Assembly (NCBI RefSeq): GCF_036370855.1
Contig: NC_088099.1
Location: 142,865,017 to 142,929,016 of the forward strand
DNA from: Dromaius novaehollandiae
Lineage: Eukaryota > Chordata > Aves > Casuariiformes > Dromaiidae
DNA: 64,000 nt
Direction of reading: 5' to 3'
The notes beneath the pieces are model-generated. The model searched no databases. It was not told where the DNA came from and saw only the letters and a list, made by a program, of their open reading frames with translations. The position numbers and the translations under genes were made by a program. The stretch's first letter is position 1; each line of letters opens with the position of its first letter. Of this stretch, positions 1-10,700 are shown piece by piece.

Positions 1-340
1 CATCCATCTGTGTACCCATACCTAAAGATAAATTGAGAAAGAAGGCTGGAACTGACACTGTGTTTTATGCAAAAAGGTTGTCAGCAGAACAACTGACAAC
101 AGTTAGATCAGTCATCGTGAATTAATGCTTATTTCAGTCTACTGATTTCCAAAGAATATTTATTGCAGGTTAAAGCCCCTAAAAATAAAATCTCTGAGAA
201 AATGGTTGTATACGACGCATTTGATTTAAAAATCTACACACAAATCACACCTCAGCTATTGTCCTAGTAAGTAATTTTAGTCACCTTTTTCATGGTGTAA
301 GTGCATCATCACAGTTAAACGATGAGGAAATGCACAGTTC

Positions 341-478
341 ACAGCATCACAGAATGGTTGAGGCTGGAAGGGACCTCTGGAGATCATCTAGTCCAACCCC
401 CCTGCTCAAGCAGGGTCACCTAGGGCAGGCTGTCCAGGACCCTGTCCAGAAGGCTTTTGAGTATCTCCCGTACTATGA
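341..478 (-). repeat. CR1 LINE fragment (3' end)
   Basis: The stretch carries the familiar CR1 3'-end signature read on the reverse strand: CACAGAATGGTTGAGG, then a 'ggaagggacctctggagatc'-type block, then 'agtccaacccccctgctcaa'. It is truncated after about 140 bp and diverged. Orientation is minus because the CR1 3' terminal ATTCTGTG repeat is read from the minus strand. Confidence 0.9.
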
Positions 479-963
479 ATAGCACCAGTTATGGTGCTAC
501 TTCACACACAACAGAGCTGCCTACCTCTAATTCAATCAATTAACAAAGTATATGCAATTTCGAATACCACAGGTCTCTTCTGCTCAAAATACTATTTGAT
601 TTAGTGATGCCAACAAGTCCAGAATCTTATACCTGCTCTGACAAAGGATCGTGAGTTTACAAACCTTATTCCTGAACTATTTCTACACTAAGTAGAAATT
701 AAATCTCATTTCTATCATGTTATTGAGGTGAAACTGTGAGACTGTATAGAATCAGCTCTGACAGAATATAAATAGAATATCTCATATCATCGCATCTACC
801 AGGCTAGAGCTGTTGCATCTGAAACGAACATCTAAAGTCTAATAACACCACTAATTAACTCCCGGACCCTCGGAGCCTGAGGTAACCGACGCCCGGCGCA
901 GCGCGGCCGCACTTCTTCCGCGCCCCCTTCACGCAGCGCCCAACGGTTCCTCCCGCGGCGCCG

Positions 964-975
964 GGCGCATGCGCA
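964..975. promoter_or_regulatory. NRF1-type site GCGCATGCGCA
   Basis: The palindrome GCGCATGCGC (965-974) followed by A matches the NRF1 consensus YGCGCAYGCGCR at every position except the first. It sits in the CpG island about 240 bp inside DCAF13 intron 1. NRF1 commonly drives nuclear genes for mitochondrial and ribosome-biogenesis functions, which fits both genes here. That it is bound is inference. Confidence 0.55.
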
Positions 976-1213
976 GAGCACCGTCCCCTCGCGCACGCCA
1001 AGCGGCCGTTACCGCCTCCTCGCCGGCCCGGCCCGGCGGCGGCCGAGGCACGACCAAGCTAAAGCGCTCGGGAGCCTCCGCAGGGCCACGACCCTCTGCC
1101 GAGGGGGCAGCCGAGCCGCGGCGTGTGGCCGGCGGGTGCTCGAGGCCCTTCCCACCCACTTCCCTCGGCCCTCCCGTGCCCGTGCCGGCGGCATGCGGGC
1201 CGAGCCTCCTCAC

Positions 1214-1283
1214 CGCGCTGCAGGTCCAGCTTCGTCTCGCGGACATAATCATCGGGGTTCCGGCTCAGCACTTTGACCCGCAT
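1214..1283 (-). CDS. DCAF13: DCAF13 coding exon 1 (gene continues outside window)
   Basis: The first 23 codons read [20 protein letters not shown] then LQR, nearly identical to the start of vertebrate DCAF13 (WDSOF1/Sof1), a WD40-repeat protein of the small-subunit processome needed for 18S rRNA maturation and also a CRL4 ubiquitin-ligase substrate receptor. The ATG at 1283 has a purine at -3. The exon ends after the first base of codon 24 (CGC G) and is followed by GTGAGG, a strong donor; the phase fits the Val that follows QR in the family. An in-frame ATG at 1319 would add 12 Gly-rich residues but is in weak context, so 1283 is preferred. The WD40 repeats lie in later exons left of position 1. 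The gene is head-to-head with SLC25A32. Confidence 0.93.
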
Positions 1284-1540
1284 CCTCCCGGCCGGCTGGC
1301 CGCCGCCGCCGCCGCACATGCACCCGCTGCTGCCGCTGCCGCTCCGCCGGACCGGGGGGGAGGGGGGCGGCCTCCTCCCACAGGAGCGGATGCGCCGGCC
1401 GGGAGGTTCCCGGCGGAGTCTCGCGAGACTTCGTCCCCTCGGCGGCGCCCGTGCGCGCGCGCAGCGGGGCAGGCGCGGCGCTCAGCCCGCGGCGGGTGGG
1501 AGGGCGGCCCGCTCCCTGCCGCGCGCCGCAGCCGTTGGCG
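1284..1540. promoter_or_regulatory. Bidirectional CpG-island promoter, DCAF13 / SLC25A32
   Basis: Only 257 bp separate the DCAF13 ATG (minus strand, 1283) from the SLC25A32 ATG (plus strand, 1541), so both 5' UTRs and both transcription starts must fall in or near this interval. It is extremely CpG-rich, has no TATA box, and has the palindrome TCTCGCGAGA at 1419-1428. An NRF1-like TGCGCGCGCGCA lies at 1452-1463. The same head-to-head pair exists in human, so the arrangement is old. Exact starts cannot be read from sequence. Confidence 0.85.
1419..1428. promoter_or_regulatory. TCTCGCGAGA promoter element
   Basis: A perfect 10-bp palindrome found in a small class of vertebrate CpG-island promoters, many of them bidirectional; it is known to be bound by BANP when unmethylated and has also been linked to ZBTB33 (Kaiso). 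Here it lies between two divergent genes, 136 bp from the DCAF13 ATG and 113 bp from the SLC25A32 ATG. Being palindromic it can serve both directions. Confidence 0.75.
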
Positions 1541-1718
1541 ATGAGCGCGGCGCCGGGCGCGCAGGGGCCCGTGTGCGCCGTGGGGGCGCCGGCGGCGCCG
1601 CCCGTGCGCTCCCTCTTCCGCCACGTGCGGCTGGAGAACCTGGCGGCGGGGCTGAGCGGCGGCGTCATCTCCACCCTGGTGCTGCACCCGCTAGACCTCG
1701 TCAAGATCCGCTTCGCAG
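1541..1718 (+). CDS. SLC25A32: SLC25A32 coding exon 1
   Basis: Codes residues 1-59 plus one base, ending IRFA. Contains the first carrier helix and the PLDLVK motif. Followed by donor GTGAGG. Strongly GC-rich, being inside the CpG island. Confidence 0.96.
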
Positions 1719-4700
1719 GTGAGGCTGTGCCGCCCGTTCCGCCCCGCGCCCCCGGCTTCCCTCTCACCGGCTGCGCCGCCCCGGTGAGGCCGCCGGGCCT
1801 GCGCGGCCGGGCGGGGCGCCCTCGGCCGGGAGGCTGCAGGCCCCGCGCTGGAAGGGCCGCGGTGTGCGAGGCGGGAGCTGCTGCGGCCCCTGGGCCTGAG
1901 ACCTGCAGGCCGGGGGCGCAGCGCGCCTGTGTGGGGCCAAGGCGTCTGCTGTGGGCTCTGCGAGAGGCCGAGTGTGCAGTCACGCCGAAGCCTCACAGCT
2001 CGGCTTTTCTCGGAGCTTGCCCTTAATGCTGTCGGCTACAAATATAAAACAATACGCTGTGCTAAAGTTTTACTAATATCGTTACACATGATGTTTCTAA
2101 GCCAGTGACCCACAAACTGTCTTTTGGGAGGTAGGAGAGGGGGAGTAAATCCAGATGAGATTTCTGTGGCTGCGAATTTTTGCCAGTCAGAAGTCTGTAG
2201 TTGCATAATGACAGGCTTTTGGGCAGGTAGCCACACAAGTTAGAATGGTCAGGCAGTAGGCCAAAAGGGATAGTTTCAGGTTCACTTGTCTTCCATCTTA
2301 AGGCAAAGCTTTTGTGTTGTTCTCAGAGACTACAAAATGTGCTGTTACCTCTAGGCTCTGTTATCTGATCAGATCAATCCAAAACTGGGATTTAAACACT
2401 TTCTTGTGTCTCTTGGGGGCACACTCTGGTCTGTTAAGAGTGTAACTAGCAGAAATGATCCTTCTCCTCTATTTGGCACTTGTGAGACCACATCTGAAGT
2501 CCTGTTTACAGTTTTGGGTTCCCCAGTACAAGGAAGACATTGATATACTGGGCTAAGTCCAGCAGAGGCCACCAAGCTAGTCAGGGAGCTATAGCATATG
2601 ACATACAAGGAGAGGCGGAGAGAACTGGATCAGTTCAGGCTTAAGAAGGAGGCAGCTGAGGGGAGACATTATTGCTGTCTATGACTACCTAATTGGAGGA
2701 CGTTGAGAAGTTGAGAGTTGGATTCTTCTTGGCAATGCTCAGCAATAGGACAAGACGCAACGGACACAAGTTGGAACATGGGAAACTCCAATTAGATGTT
2801 GGGAAAACAGTGTTTTTACTGTGTGGGTGATCAAATAGTGGAAGAGATTATCCAGAGAGGTTGTAGTCTCTCCAACCTTGGAAACGGTCAAGAGTTGACT
2901 GGACATATCCCTGAACATCCTGATCTAATTAGGCCTGTTTTGAGCAGAGGGTTGGATCAGATGACTTCTGGAGGTCTCTTCCAGCCTAAATTATTCTATG
3001 ATTCTGTATGATTGTTTCACTTTAGTTCTTGATTTCAATCTGTTAAGTTTTGGTTGGACTCATCCAAGGCTCATAGATTTTCTACAAAAGTCTGTTCCAA
3101 ATCACTGAGATCTGAACTCCATCTTTTAACAGAATGGCTTGTGTGTTGTTTTTTAATAGCCCAAGAATGTATCTTTTGTCATGGGAGGGAGTAACATGCT
3201 GATATCTTTTGAGTTTAAATATCATTTAGGCACTTTCTCCCAGCTCCATATGAGTTGTAGTTAACAGTCTTTCCCATTCCTGGTGGCTATCACAGGGATA
3301 GTTGTTTGAACTATCCCTAAGTTATTAGCTAATATTCCAGTATTACATTTATTCTGCCTTATCTTTAGATAGCTTTTTGATCAGGCTGCATAGAGGGAAT
3401 GACAGGGATAATTTCACATGCTTGTCTGGGTTGAAAATAACATTTTCCATGCTTTGTCTTCAACCAGGAAGTAAAGGCTGACATCAGAAATCAACACTGT
3501 GAAGATTCTCAGCAGCGTCATACCAGACAGTGTTACATTCAAATCTTTGATTTCCCACCTTTTTTGGTGTCTTTCTAAACCAGATTTAATAGCAGGGTGG
3601 TAAAAACCTGGGAGAGGACTAATGCTGCTTATTCAAGAATGAAAATGGAATTCAATTTGTGTTCTGGTTTGGAGTGGTTAGCAAGATATTGATGCTTTGT
3701 TAAAATATGCCCAGAAAAAGCATTTTGTCTTTAGTGCTGGAATCTGTCACAACATACAGTATTGTACACAAAGTCCAAGGGAGAATGAGTAATGAATAGA
3801 GTATTAAACAGAAACATCTGGAAATTTTTGACTGTCAGAATTGAACTTAATGGGGACACAAAAGCTATGCTGACTATAAAACTTTGAGATTAATCCTCAG
3901 GAAAATTGCAGTCTAGCCTTATGTCTGTATTAGGAATGAAAGCTCCTGATAAGTTATTAGCATAGTAGAATATTTTAGGTTGAAGGGGAGCTGTGGAATT
4001 CAACCCCTGCTCATAGCACGTATGCTTAGATCAGGTTGCTCAGGCTCTTGTCTAGTTGAGTTTTAAGTAGCTCCAGAGTTACCTCCCAGGGTGACCAGTT
4101 CCAATATTTGATAACATTCATGGAGGGAAAAGTTAGTCATTAGGTCTAGTCAGAATTTCCTGTATTCCAACATGTGTCTGTTGCCTCTTGTCCTCTCACC
4201 ATGCCCTGTATCATGCGTGCTGTAGGTAACCATCTTGCTGCTATGGTAGGAGCCATAGTAGTTAATGTTTTAAATTGCTTGAACACCTGTGTTCTAAGTG
4301 AAATCTCTCAGAAAAACTTGCACATTTTGTCTTGTTAACAGTGACATTTTCTGAATGTTTGGACAAAGAGCTGTTCAGTTACATGTGTGCATGTTTAAGA
4401 AGTGTGATTTCCTAAAAATCCATTCAATGACTATAGAAGGAGAAACAAGAATTTATGGTGGAATAACTTTTGAGTGTTTTGGTAAAAACAGGCTTGGAAT
4501 CAGTAAGACATGACTTGTTGAAGATATTCAGATCTTCCTAGAACACTTAAAAGAAGAAGATTTAAGAGTTGCTATTTGGTGCTTAGTCAAACTCCTTATG
4601 GAAATGTGTTGCTGAAGACCACACAAGTATCACTTGAAATATGACATGAAATTGCTGCGGTGTTAAAAAGAAAAGGCAGAAAACTTTAAGGTCAAAGCTG

Positions 4701-7700
4701 CTGTTCACCAAAAATGCGTATTAATTTTGTCAGATTTATAGAGACTTTCTCTTGCAGACCTGAGTTCTGTTTTCTTTCGTTTTTTTGTTTTCTGGTTTTT
4801 TTTGATCTTGATCTTGAACTGTAGACTCCTGTTGAAGCTCTAAACCTTAACTCGTGCATACCTTTAAAATACAGCTAATTAGTTAGGTTTGCATGTGCAC
4901 TGTAGGTTTGTTTGGAGGCCATGTACTTACATGGTGGCTCTTAGACAGCTGAACTTCGTGCTTTCTGAAACCTTTTTTGATATAATCTCTCTGTTGCATA
5001 GTAAGTGATGGATTGGAGCTGAGGCCAAAATACAATGGGATTCTCCACTGTATGACCACTGTCTGGAAGCATGAAGGACTGCGAGGCTTGTATCAAGGGG
5101 TAACCCCGAACATGTGGGGAGCTGGGGCTTCCTGGGGACTTTACTTTTTCTTGTAAGTAGAACTGTAGAATGTTTCATGTCCTGTGTAATTAATCCTCAG
5201 ATATAGACTGCCTCTTTTTCGGGGGGTGAAGAGGGTATAAAAATGTGCTAAATGACTTACAAACTTGTGATTCTCCTGGGAAGTCCAAGTCTATTAGAAT
5301 GTAAGCAACCTGAGGCAGAGACTCGTTACTTTCTCAAGCACAGCGCGTGGCTATGATGCTTCAGAAGTACTAAGTAATTTGGGAGATTGTGACATCACTC
5401 TTGAAGAATCTTCTAAAAGTGGTGATAAACTGTGCTTAAAAGCTTATGAAAAATAAGAACCTAAGCTATGAAAGATGATAAAAATTAAAGATTAAAAAGT
5501 TGTCTGCTAAAGCTAAATGTTTAACTGATGTTCAGTAATTCTAGTGCCCCTGAGTGTCTTCATTTTTTCTGAATTGATATGCTTTGCTTGTAAAGGCTGA
5601 GGGTTTTTTGTTTCTTTTTTTTTGATATTCAATCTTTTCCACTTTCTTAGCTGTATAACTGTGACCTGATTTCCTGCTGTCCCCAATTAATTAAAACATT
5701 TTAGGGAATGGTTATTTGGTATGCCTGTACAAAGCTCACTCATCAGTTGTCTGGACTCTGTTACTGCTGGACTTTATTCCTCAAGCTTCGCTGTAGATCA
5801 TTGTTCAGCTCCTATTGACTACTTCTCAATCCACAAAGCAGATGGCAAGACTGGAAACTGACTCGAGAGAAAACTCGGTGTATTTCTGAGCTACAAAATA
5901 GATAGCTGTCACTGTTTGTTTAATAAAAGGGGGACTATCTAATCAGTTTCTTTAAAGTTAATTCTTGACATCAGGTAACTGTTTCAAGATGTAGTAACAT
6001 TGTTACTGAGAGTAAAACTTTATTTAAATTTGTATTACTGTAGTTCACTTTAAAGAATTAACTGTTCGGTAGTCAATTAATCAAGTAAACAAAGATACTT
6101 TGTTTATACATCTGGTTTGCAAGGTTGAGTGATGTCTAATGTTTTTCCTGATCAGATCTTAAGTGAATTTTATGTGGGGGTTGTTTTTTAGTGATGTACA
6201 TTTATTTTTACTTTTACCAAAATATATTTCACATTTTCCAGTTATAATGCCATCAAAGCTTACAAAAAGGAAGGGAAGCTGGAAAGTCTAGGTGCAACCG
6301 AACACCTAGTGTCAGCTGCAGAGGCTGGTGAGTTAAATGCAAAGAAGATTAATGTTTGTTTCTAGCCTGTCCATATGCTTCTCTTTGCCTTTGTCTGTCA
6401 GTGCTGCTTTTTCTTACAGGTGGCAAGTGCAAGTGTTTCAGTCCAAATACAATCATGTACTGTCTGTAAATAAATTATGTTTAAGATGAATGGATGGATG
6501 TCTGTGCTCTGCAGTTTTGTTCAGAATTAGCAGTTGTTAAAATACTTTTTGAGCTCGATTTTTTTATTTTGTGTGTTTTCTGTATGTAGTACTACTTTGA
6601 GTCCCAAAGCATAAGCTATGTAACTGTTATTATCAGCTTTTTATCAGCTTGTTAGCCTATTACATGTTAAACACTTAGACTTGGAAAAGAGAAGGCCTGT
6701 TGAAGTTAGTAAAATAACTGAATTGCTCATTGGTCTTTGAAAATCTTTTAATTTAAGCTCCAAGTTTTCTTAGAAACTATAGATCCAAAATAAAAATACA
6801 TTTTTTTAATCAACATGACTTCTACTACTTTGTTTCTAACATATGTTCCTGTATATGCTTCTGTTTCATACTTACTAATCTAGGCAATTGAGAAGACTTT
6901 TTATTAGGATACTCTAGCATTTTATTGTTGAAAATAAAGCATGTTGTTTGGTGTGAAAATAGTAATGAGTTGTTTTACTATTGTATTTTTAATAATTTAT
7001 AAAGCTACAAGTTGCTTGTATTATCCTGGCATTATAATTAAGCACATTTGTCATGACCAAGGTGTCTGTTAAATTTTGAAAAATTATATATGAGGATACT
7101 AATTGAGATAATCAGAGCACATTATGAAGTTACTTAGTTTCCTGTCTAGTACAGATTACACTGTTGACTGTGGAAAGGTGATGCAAACAAGGGGATGGAC
7201 TCCACTAGTCCAACTAGTAGGTTGGACTTGGTTGTGAACTTTGAAGGCAGGAGAGAGAGAGAGAGAACAATGGTGTGCCTAAACTTTGCCTGTTTTAAGT
7301 AATATGAGTACTCTTTTAGGATGAGTAGTTTTGTCATTGTAGAAGCCCATGGTGCATTGAACTGAGCAAGCTGGAACAAGCTTTAGAGTTGGCGTAACAA
7401 TCAGTCTAACTTCCATCTGTTCTCAGGAGCCATGACCCTCTGTATTACAAACCCAATATGGGTAACAAAGACTCGACTTGTGTTACAGTATAACGCTGGT
7501 GTTGATCCATCAAAGCGGCAGTACAAAGGAATGCTTGATGCTCTTAAGAAGATATACAAGAAAGAGGGCATACGTGGCTTGTATAAGGTAATACAATTTA
7601 AGAAGAATTCCAGGATTGGCTGTCACCACTCTGTAGTGCTGAGAGACTTGTCTACAAAAAACTGCAAGTTGCTTGTTTGTATAAGCTCACTTATTTTTAT

Positions 7701-10700
7701 TCTGTGAGTCTTCTTCCCTACAAAAAGGCTGAATCATAAGAAAAGCAATTAGAGTGTTGAAATGTAGGAAGTCACCAAAAAATAGAATGTTAGCTTTATG
7801 GCTAAACAATTTTCTGTTGGGAGATAATGCTGAAATGAGAGTAAACTACAATTTGCTTCTTAATTTTTTGGAGTCTTCCTAAAATTAGGATTTGGATGAG
7901 CGTGGCAGCAAGAGTGTAATCTATCTTGCTGCTAGTGCTTTCTTCCATTTCATCCCATATCTGTCTTTCTGATATCTTGTGGAACATAAACATATGACTA
8001 ACGTAGCTGTTAATTTTTTCTTCCACAATGGGTGGTTTCACAACTGTTCATTTGCCCCCTAGTTGTTCAGATCTGTAATCTGTCATCTGTAGATCCATAA
8101 ACTTTGTAGACCTCTAAATGTGGTCTACATATGTGGGGGGTTTTTTGTTTTTTTGTTTTTTTTACTCCCCTTAATTTAGGGAAACAGATGGCAACTGGAG
8201 TTGGACTTCTTTGTGCCTCCCCCTTCCTTCAGGCCATGATATCAAGATACATTCATCAGTGCCTGGAAGGCATGAAGAAATCTGTTTTAGTTCAGTCTGG
8301 CTCTTCTCCTGCAAGTAATGCTACAGAGCAAGAACACTGTCTCTTAGGAATTGTCCTGATTACTGAACGTGAACTTATTTTTTTCGCTGAGAAAAATATA
8401 ATCCTTTCTGTGCTGAAAGACTAGTATGCCACATGTCAATGAATGCCAACTTCTGACACTAGGAACAAGATACTTTACTTATTCCTAAGTTGAACTTGTC
8501 AGGATTTCTGGCTTGCCTGCCTGGATGTCTGCTCTGTTCCACATAGATAAGTTCTAATTTCTTGCCTCTGTTAGGATTTAAGATGTTTTTCCATTGAGTT
8601 ATTTTTCAGATTTTTCATGCATTTAGTATGTGTTGCCTTTGGCACCAGACACTTCTTTGTAGCATTAATCTGCAAGTGAGGAGCTAAACTGGGTAATTCC
8701 TTTGAAAGAGCAAATTACTTGCTGAAATAGCAGTTCTGAAAGGCAGATTACCTAGATATGTCCTGAGTGACCTACGTAACTATCCACACCGAGCAACTTT
8801 CATCTGACATCAGGATCCTCTCCATGTTTTCTAAACTGTGGGGAAAAAAGCACTTCTGCAGGTGCCTCTTTGACTTGTCCTCACTGTAACCTTCCTCCAT
8901 TCTCTTTTGCTGTGTTCTGTTTTTTGGGGGGGTTGGGTTTTTTTCTCCTTACTGTGTTTGAAATTTGAGGGCTGGAGTTTTGTTAATCATCATGAGTTGC
9001 AGGACTTCTACTGCACATGAATGTTATCTTTTTCCTTGTAATCTTGGTTTCAGGTAGAGTTCTTACAGCAAATAAGGAAGCCTGGGAGAATACCACTACA
9101 GGTTGGAAATAAAATCTGGAAGTAGTGCCTTTCTGGTCAATTTGAGATTAGCCTTCCAAAACCAAGATTTGTGTCCAAGCTATTTCATTCCTTTAGGAGC
9201 AGAATCATGTCTTGCACTCTGTTGCATGAGAAGCCTTTACTGTTCTGAGCTATTCGTATGTCGTTTGAATACACCTATTAGTCAGACCTGTTGGAGACTT
9301 GAGCTCTCAAAATTATTTTGCCTCATGAAGTTGAATGTCATGCTGTCACCATTGTATTAAGAATGCTGAATGTTTCTCTTGGTTTAAGTATAAGGCAGGA
9401 TAGCCCAAACACTATGAAATAATCGTAAGACTGTAGGAGTTGGAACTTCAGGAAAAATGAAAAATATTTCAGAGCTCTTGGGAAATGATTAGCTGTGTTG
9501 TATGGAGTGGTTGACTACTAAAACCTCAAGAAGGTAACTAACCTTCTTTCTGGCCTCTATGCATCTGTATTTTTATCTTTAGCTTTATTCTGTTTCAGTG
9601 ATGATGTGGAAGCAACAATTGTACACTGTAGCATTTCTGTCTCTAATTATATATTTAATTTTGTCCATTGTTTGAGGATTCTGCATTATATAGAAACTCA
9701 AAAAAATAAGGCTGTAATCCTCCAAAAGAGGATCCAGCAGAGCTTCTCTGAGCAAAGATTGATGCTGTTAAGTCCTTATGGCATAAATGTTCTAAAGATA
9801 CATTGAGAATATTAAAATAAAAAATAGTGGGAAGTATATAAAGCAAAATGATTTAAAAATTGATCTTCTCTTTAGGTTCTTATAGAAGATGAAGAATGGT
9901 AATTTCATCTGTCTTTGTGGCAAGAAAGATATTTGTGGTAAACGTGTAAGAATAAGAAAATTGAATGGGAATTGAGTGGTTTCAAGGACTCTTCCTCAGC
10001 CAGATACTTTCAGTACTGAAAAGAAATCAGTTTTGTTTTGAATGTTTTTCTGTAAGAACACATTGACTGAATTCCTCCTTTTTGCTTGATTAATAGAAGT
10101 CTAGGTCAGCTCCTAATTTGCTTAGGGCTGATGGATGACCCAAGCAACTGTCAGCCATTTTTGTCCCTTTTAATAATGGCCAAACATTAGAAATCCTTCA
10201 GTCTTTGGAAATTTTCCCCAGCAGTACAATCTAATGCTGGTATTCAGTTAGCAAATCTCATCAGTAGATTTTTTTTGGACTCTTGGGTGCAAGTTATCCA
10301 AATCTGCTGGCTTAAATTTAAGTATTTAGCACTCATAAGTGTTGTTTAACATTCCTCTCTTGCTAGTGGGAAAAATATGACATCATTCTCCTATGATATC
10401 AGTACATCATCCTAGTTCTTTCCAAGTAAAGAGCAATTATTTCATGTACCTTTAACACTTTTACTGTGTAATCATAGACATATGTTTGTGAAGATTTTCA
10501 CTGCCATCACTATACATAAATTTCATACTGTTCATGGTTCATATTGACCCAGATCTTCCATAATTTTTCTTTTCCCTTCCTTCATTTCTATTTTTATATT
10601 TGTTGCTGGTTTAATTTTCTTTTTGAACCAGGATTTGCTGGTTGAAAAACAAAGTTGTCCTTTCTCTCTACTATGGCCCTTTGACTTCAAACTTTACAAA

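Larger units (their letters stand above)
1..1213 (-). other. DCAF13: DCAF13 intron 1 (partial) with GC-rich 5' end
   Basis: On the minus strand this lies downstream of the first DCAF13 coding exon and runs off the window. From about 850 to 1213 it is CpG-rich, the DCAF13 side of the shared CpG island. From 1 to about 850 it is AT-rich and, apart from a CR1 fragment at 341-478, shows nothing recognisable. I found no second DCAF13 exon here, so intron 1 extends beyond position 1. Confidence 0.7.
1719..5001 (+). other. SLC25A32: SLC25A32 intron 1
   Basis: A 3.3-kb phase-1 intron. It begins inside the CpG island and becomes AT-rich after about 2030. It holds two CR1 copies, described separately. 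Nothing else is recognised. Confidence 0.85.

Noticed and set aside
969-1983. Several long overlapping ORFs on both strands in 0.93-2.0 kb
   Set aside because: They are stop-poor because of extreme GC content. Only the DCAF13 exon (minus) and SLC25A32 exon 1 (plus) have family matches and splice sites.
2796-3011. A 71-codon ORF
   Set aside because: It lies wholly inside a CR1 3' region and is not a gene.
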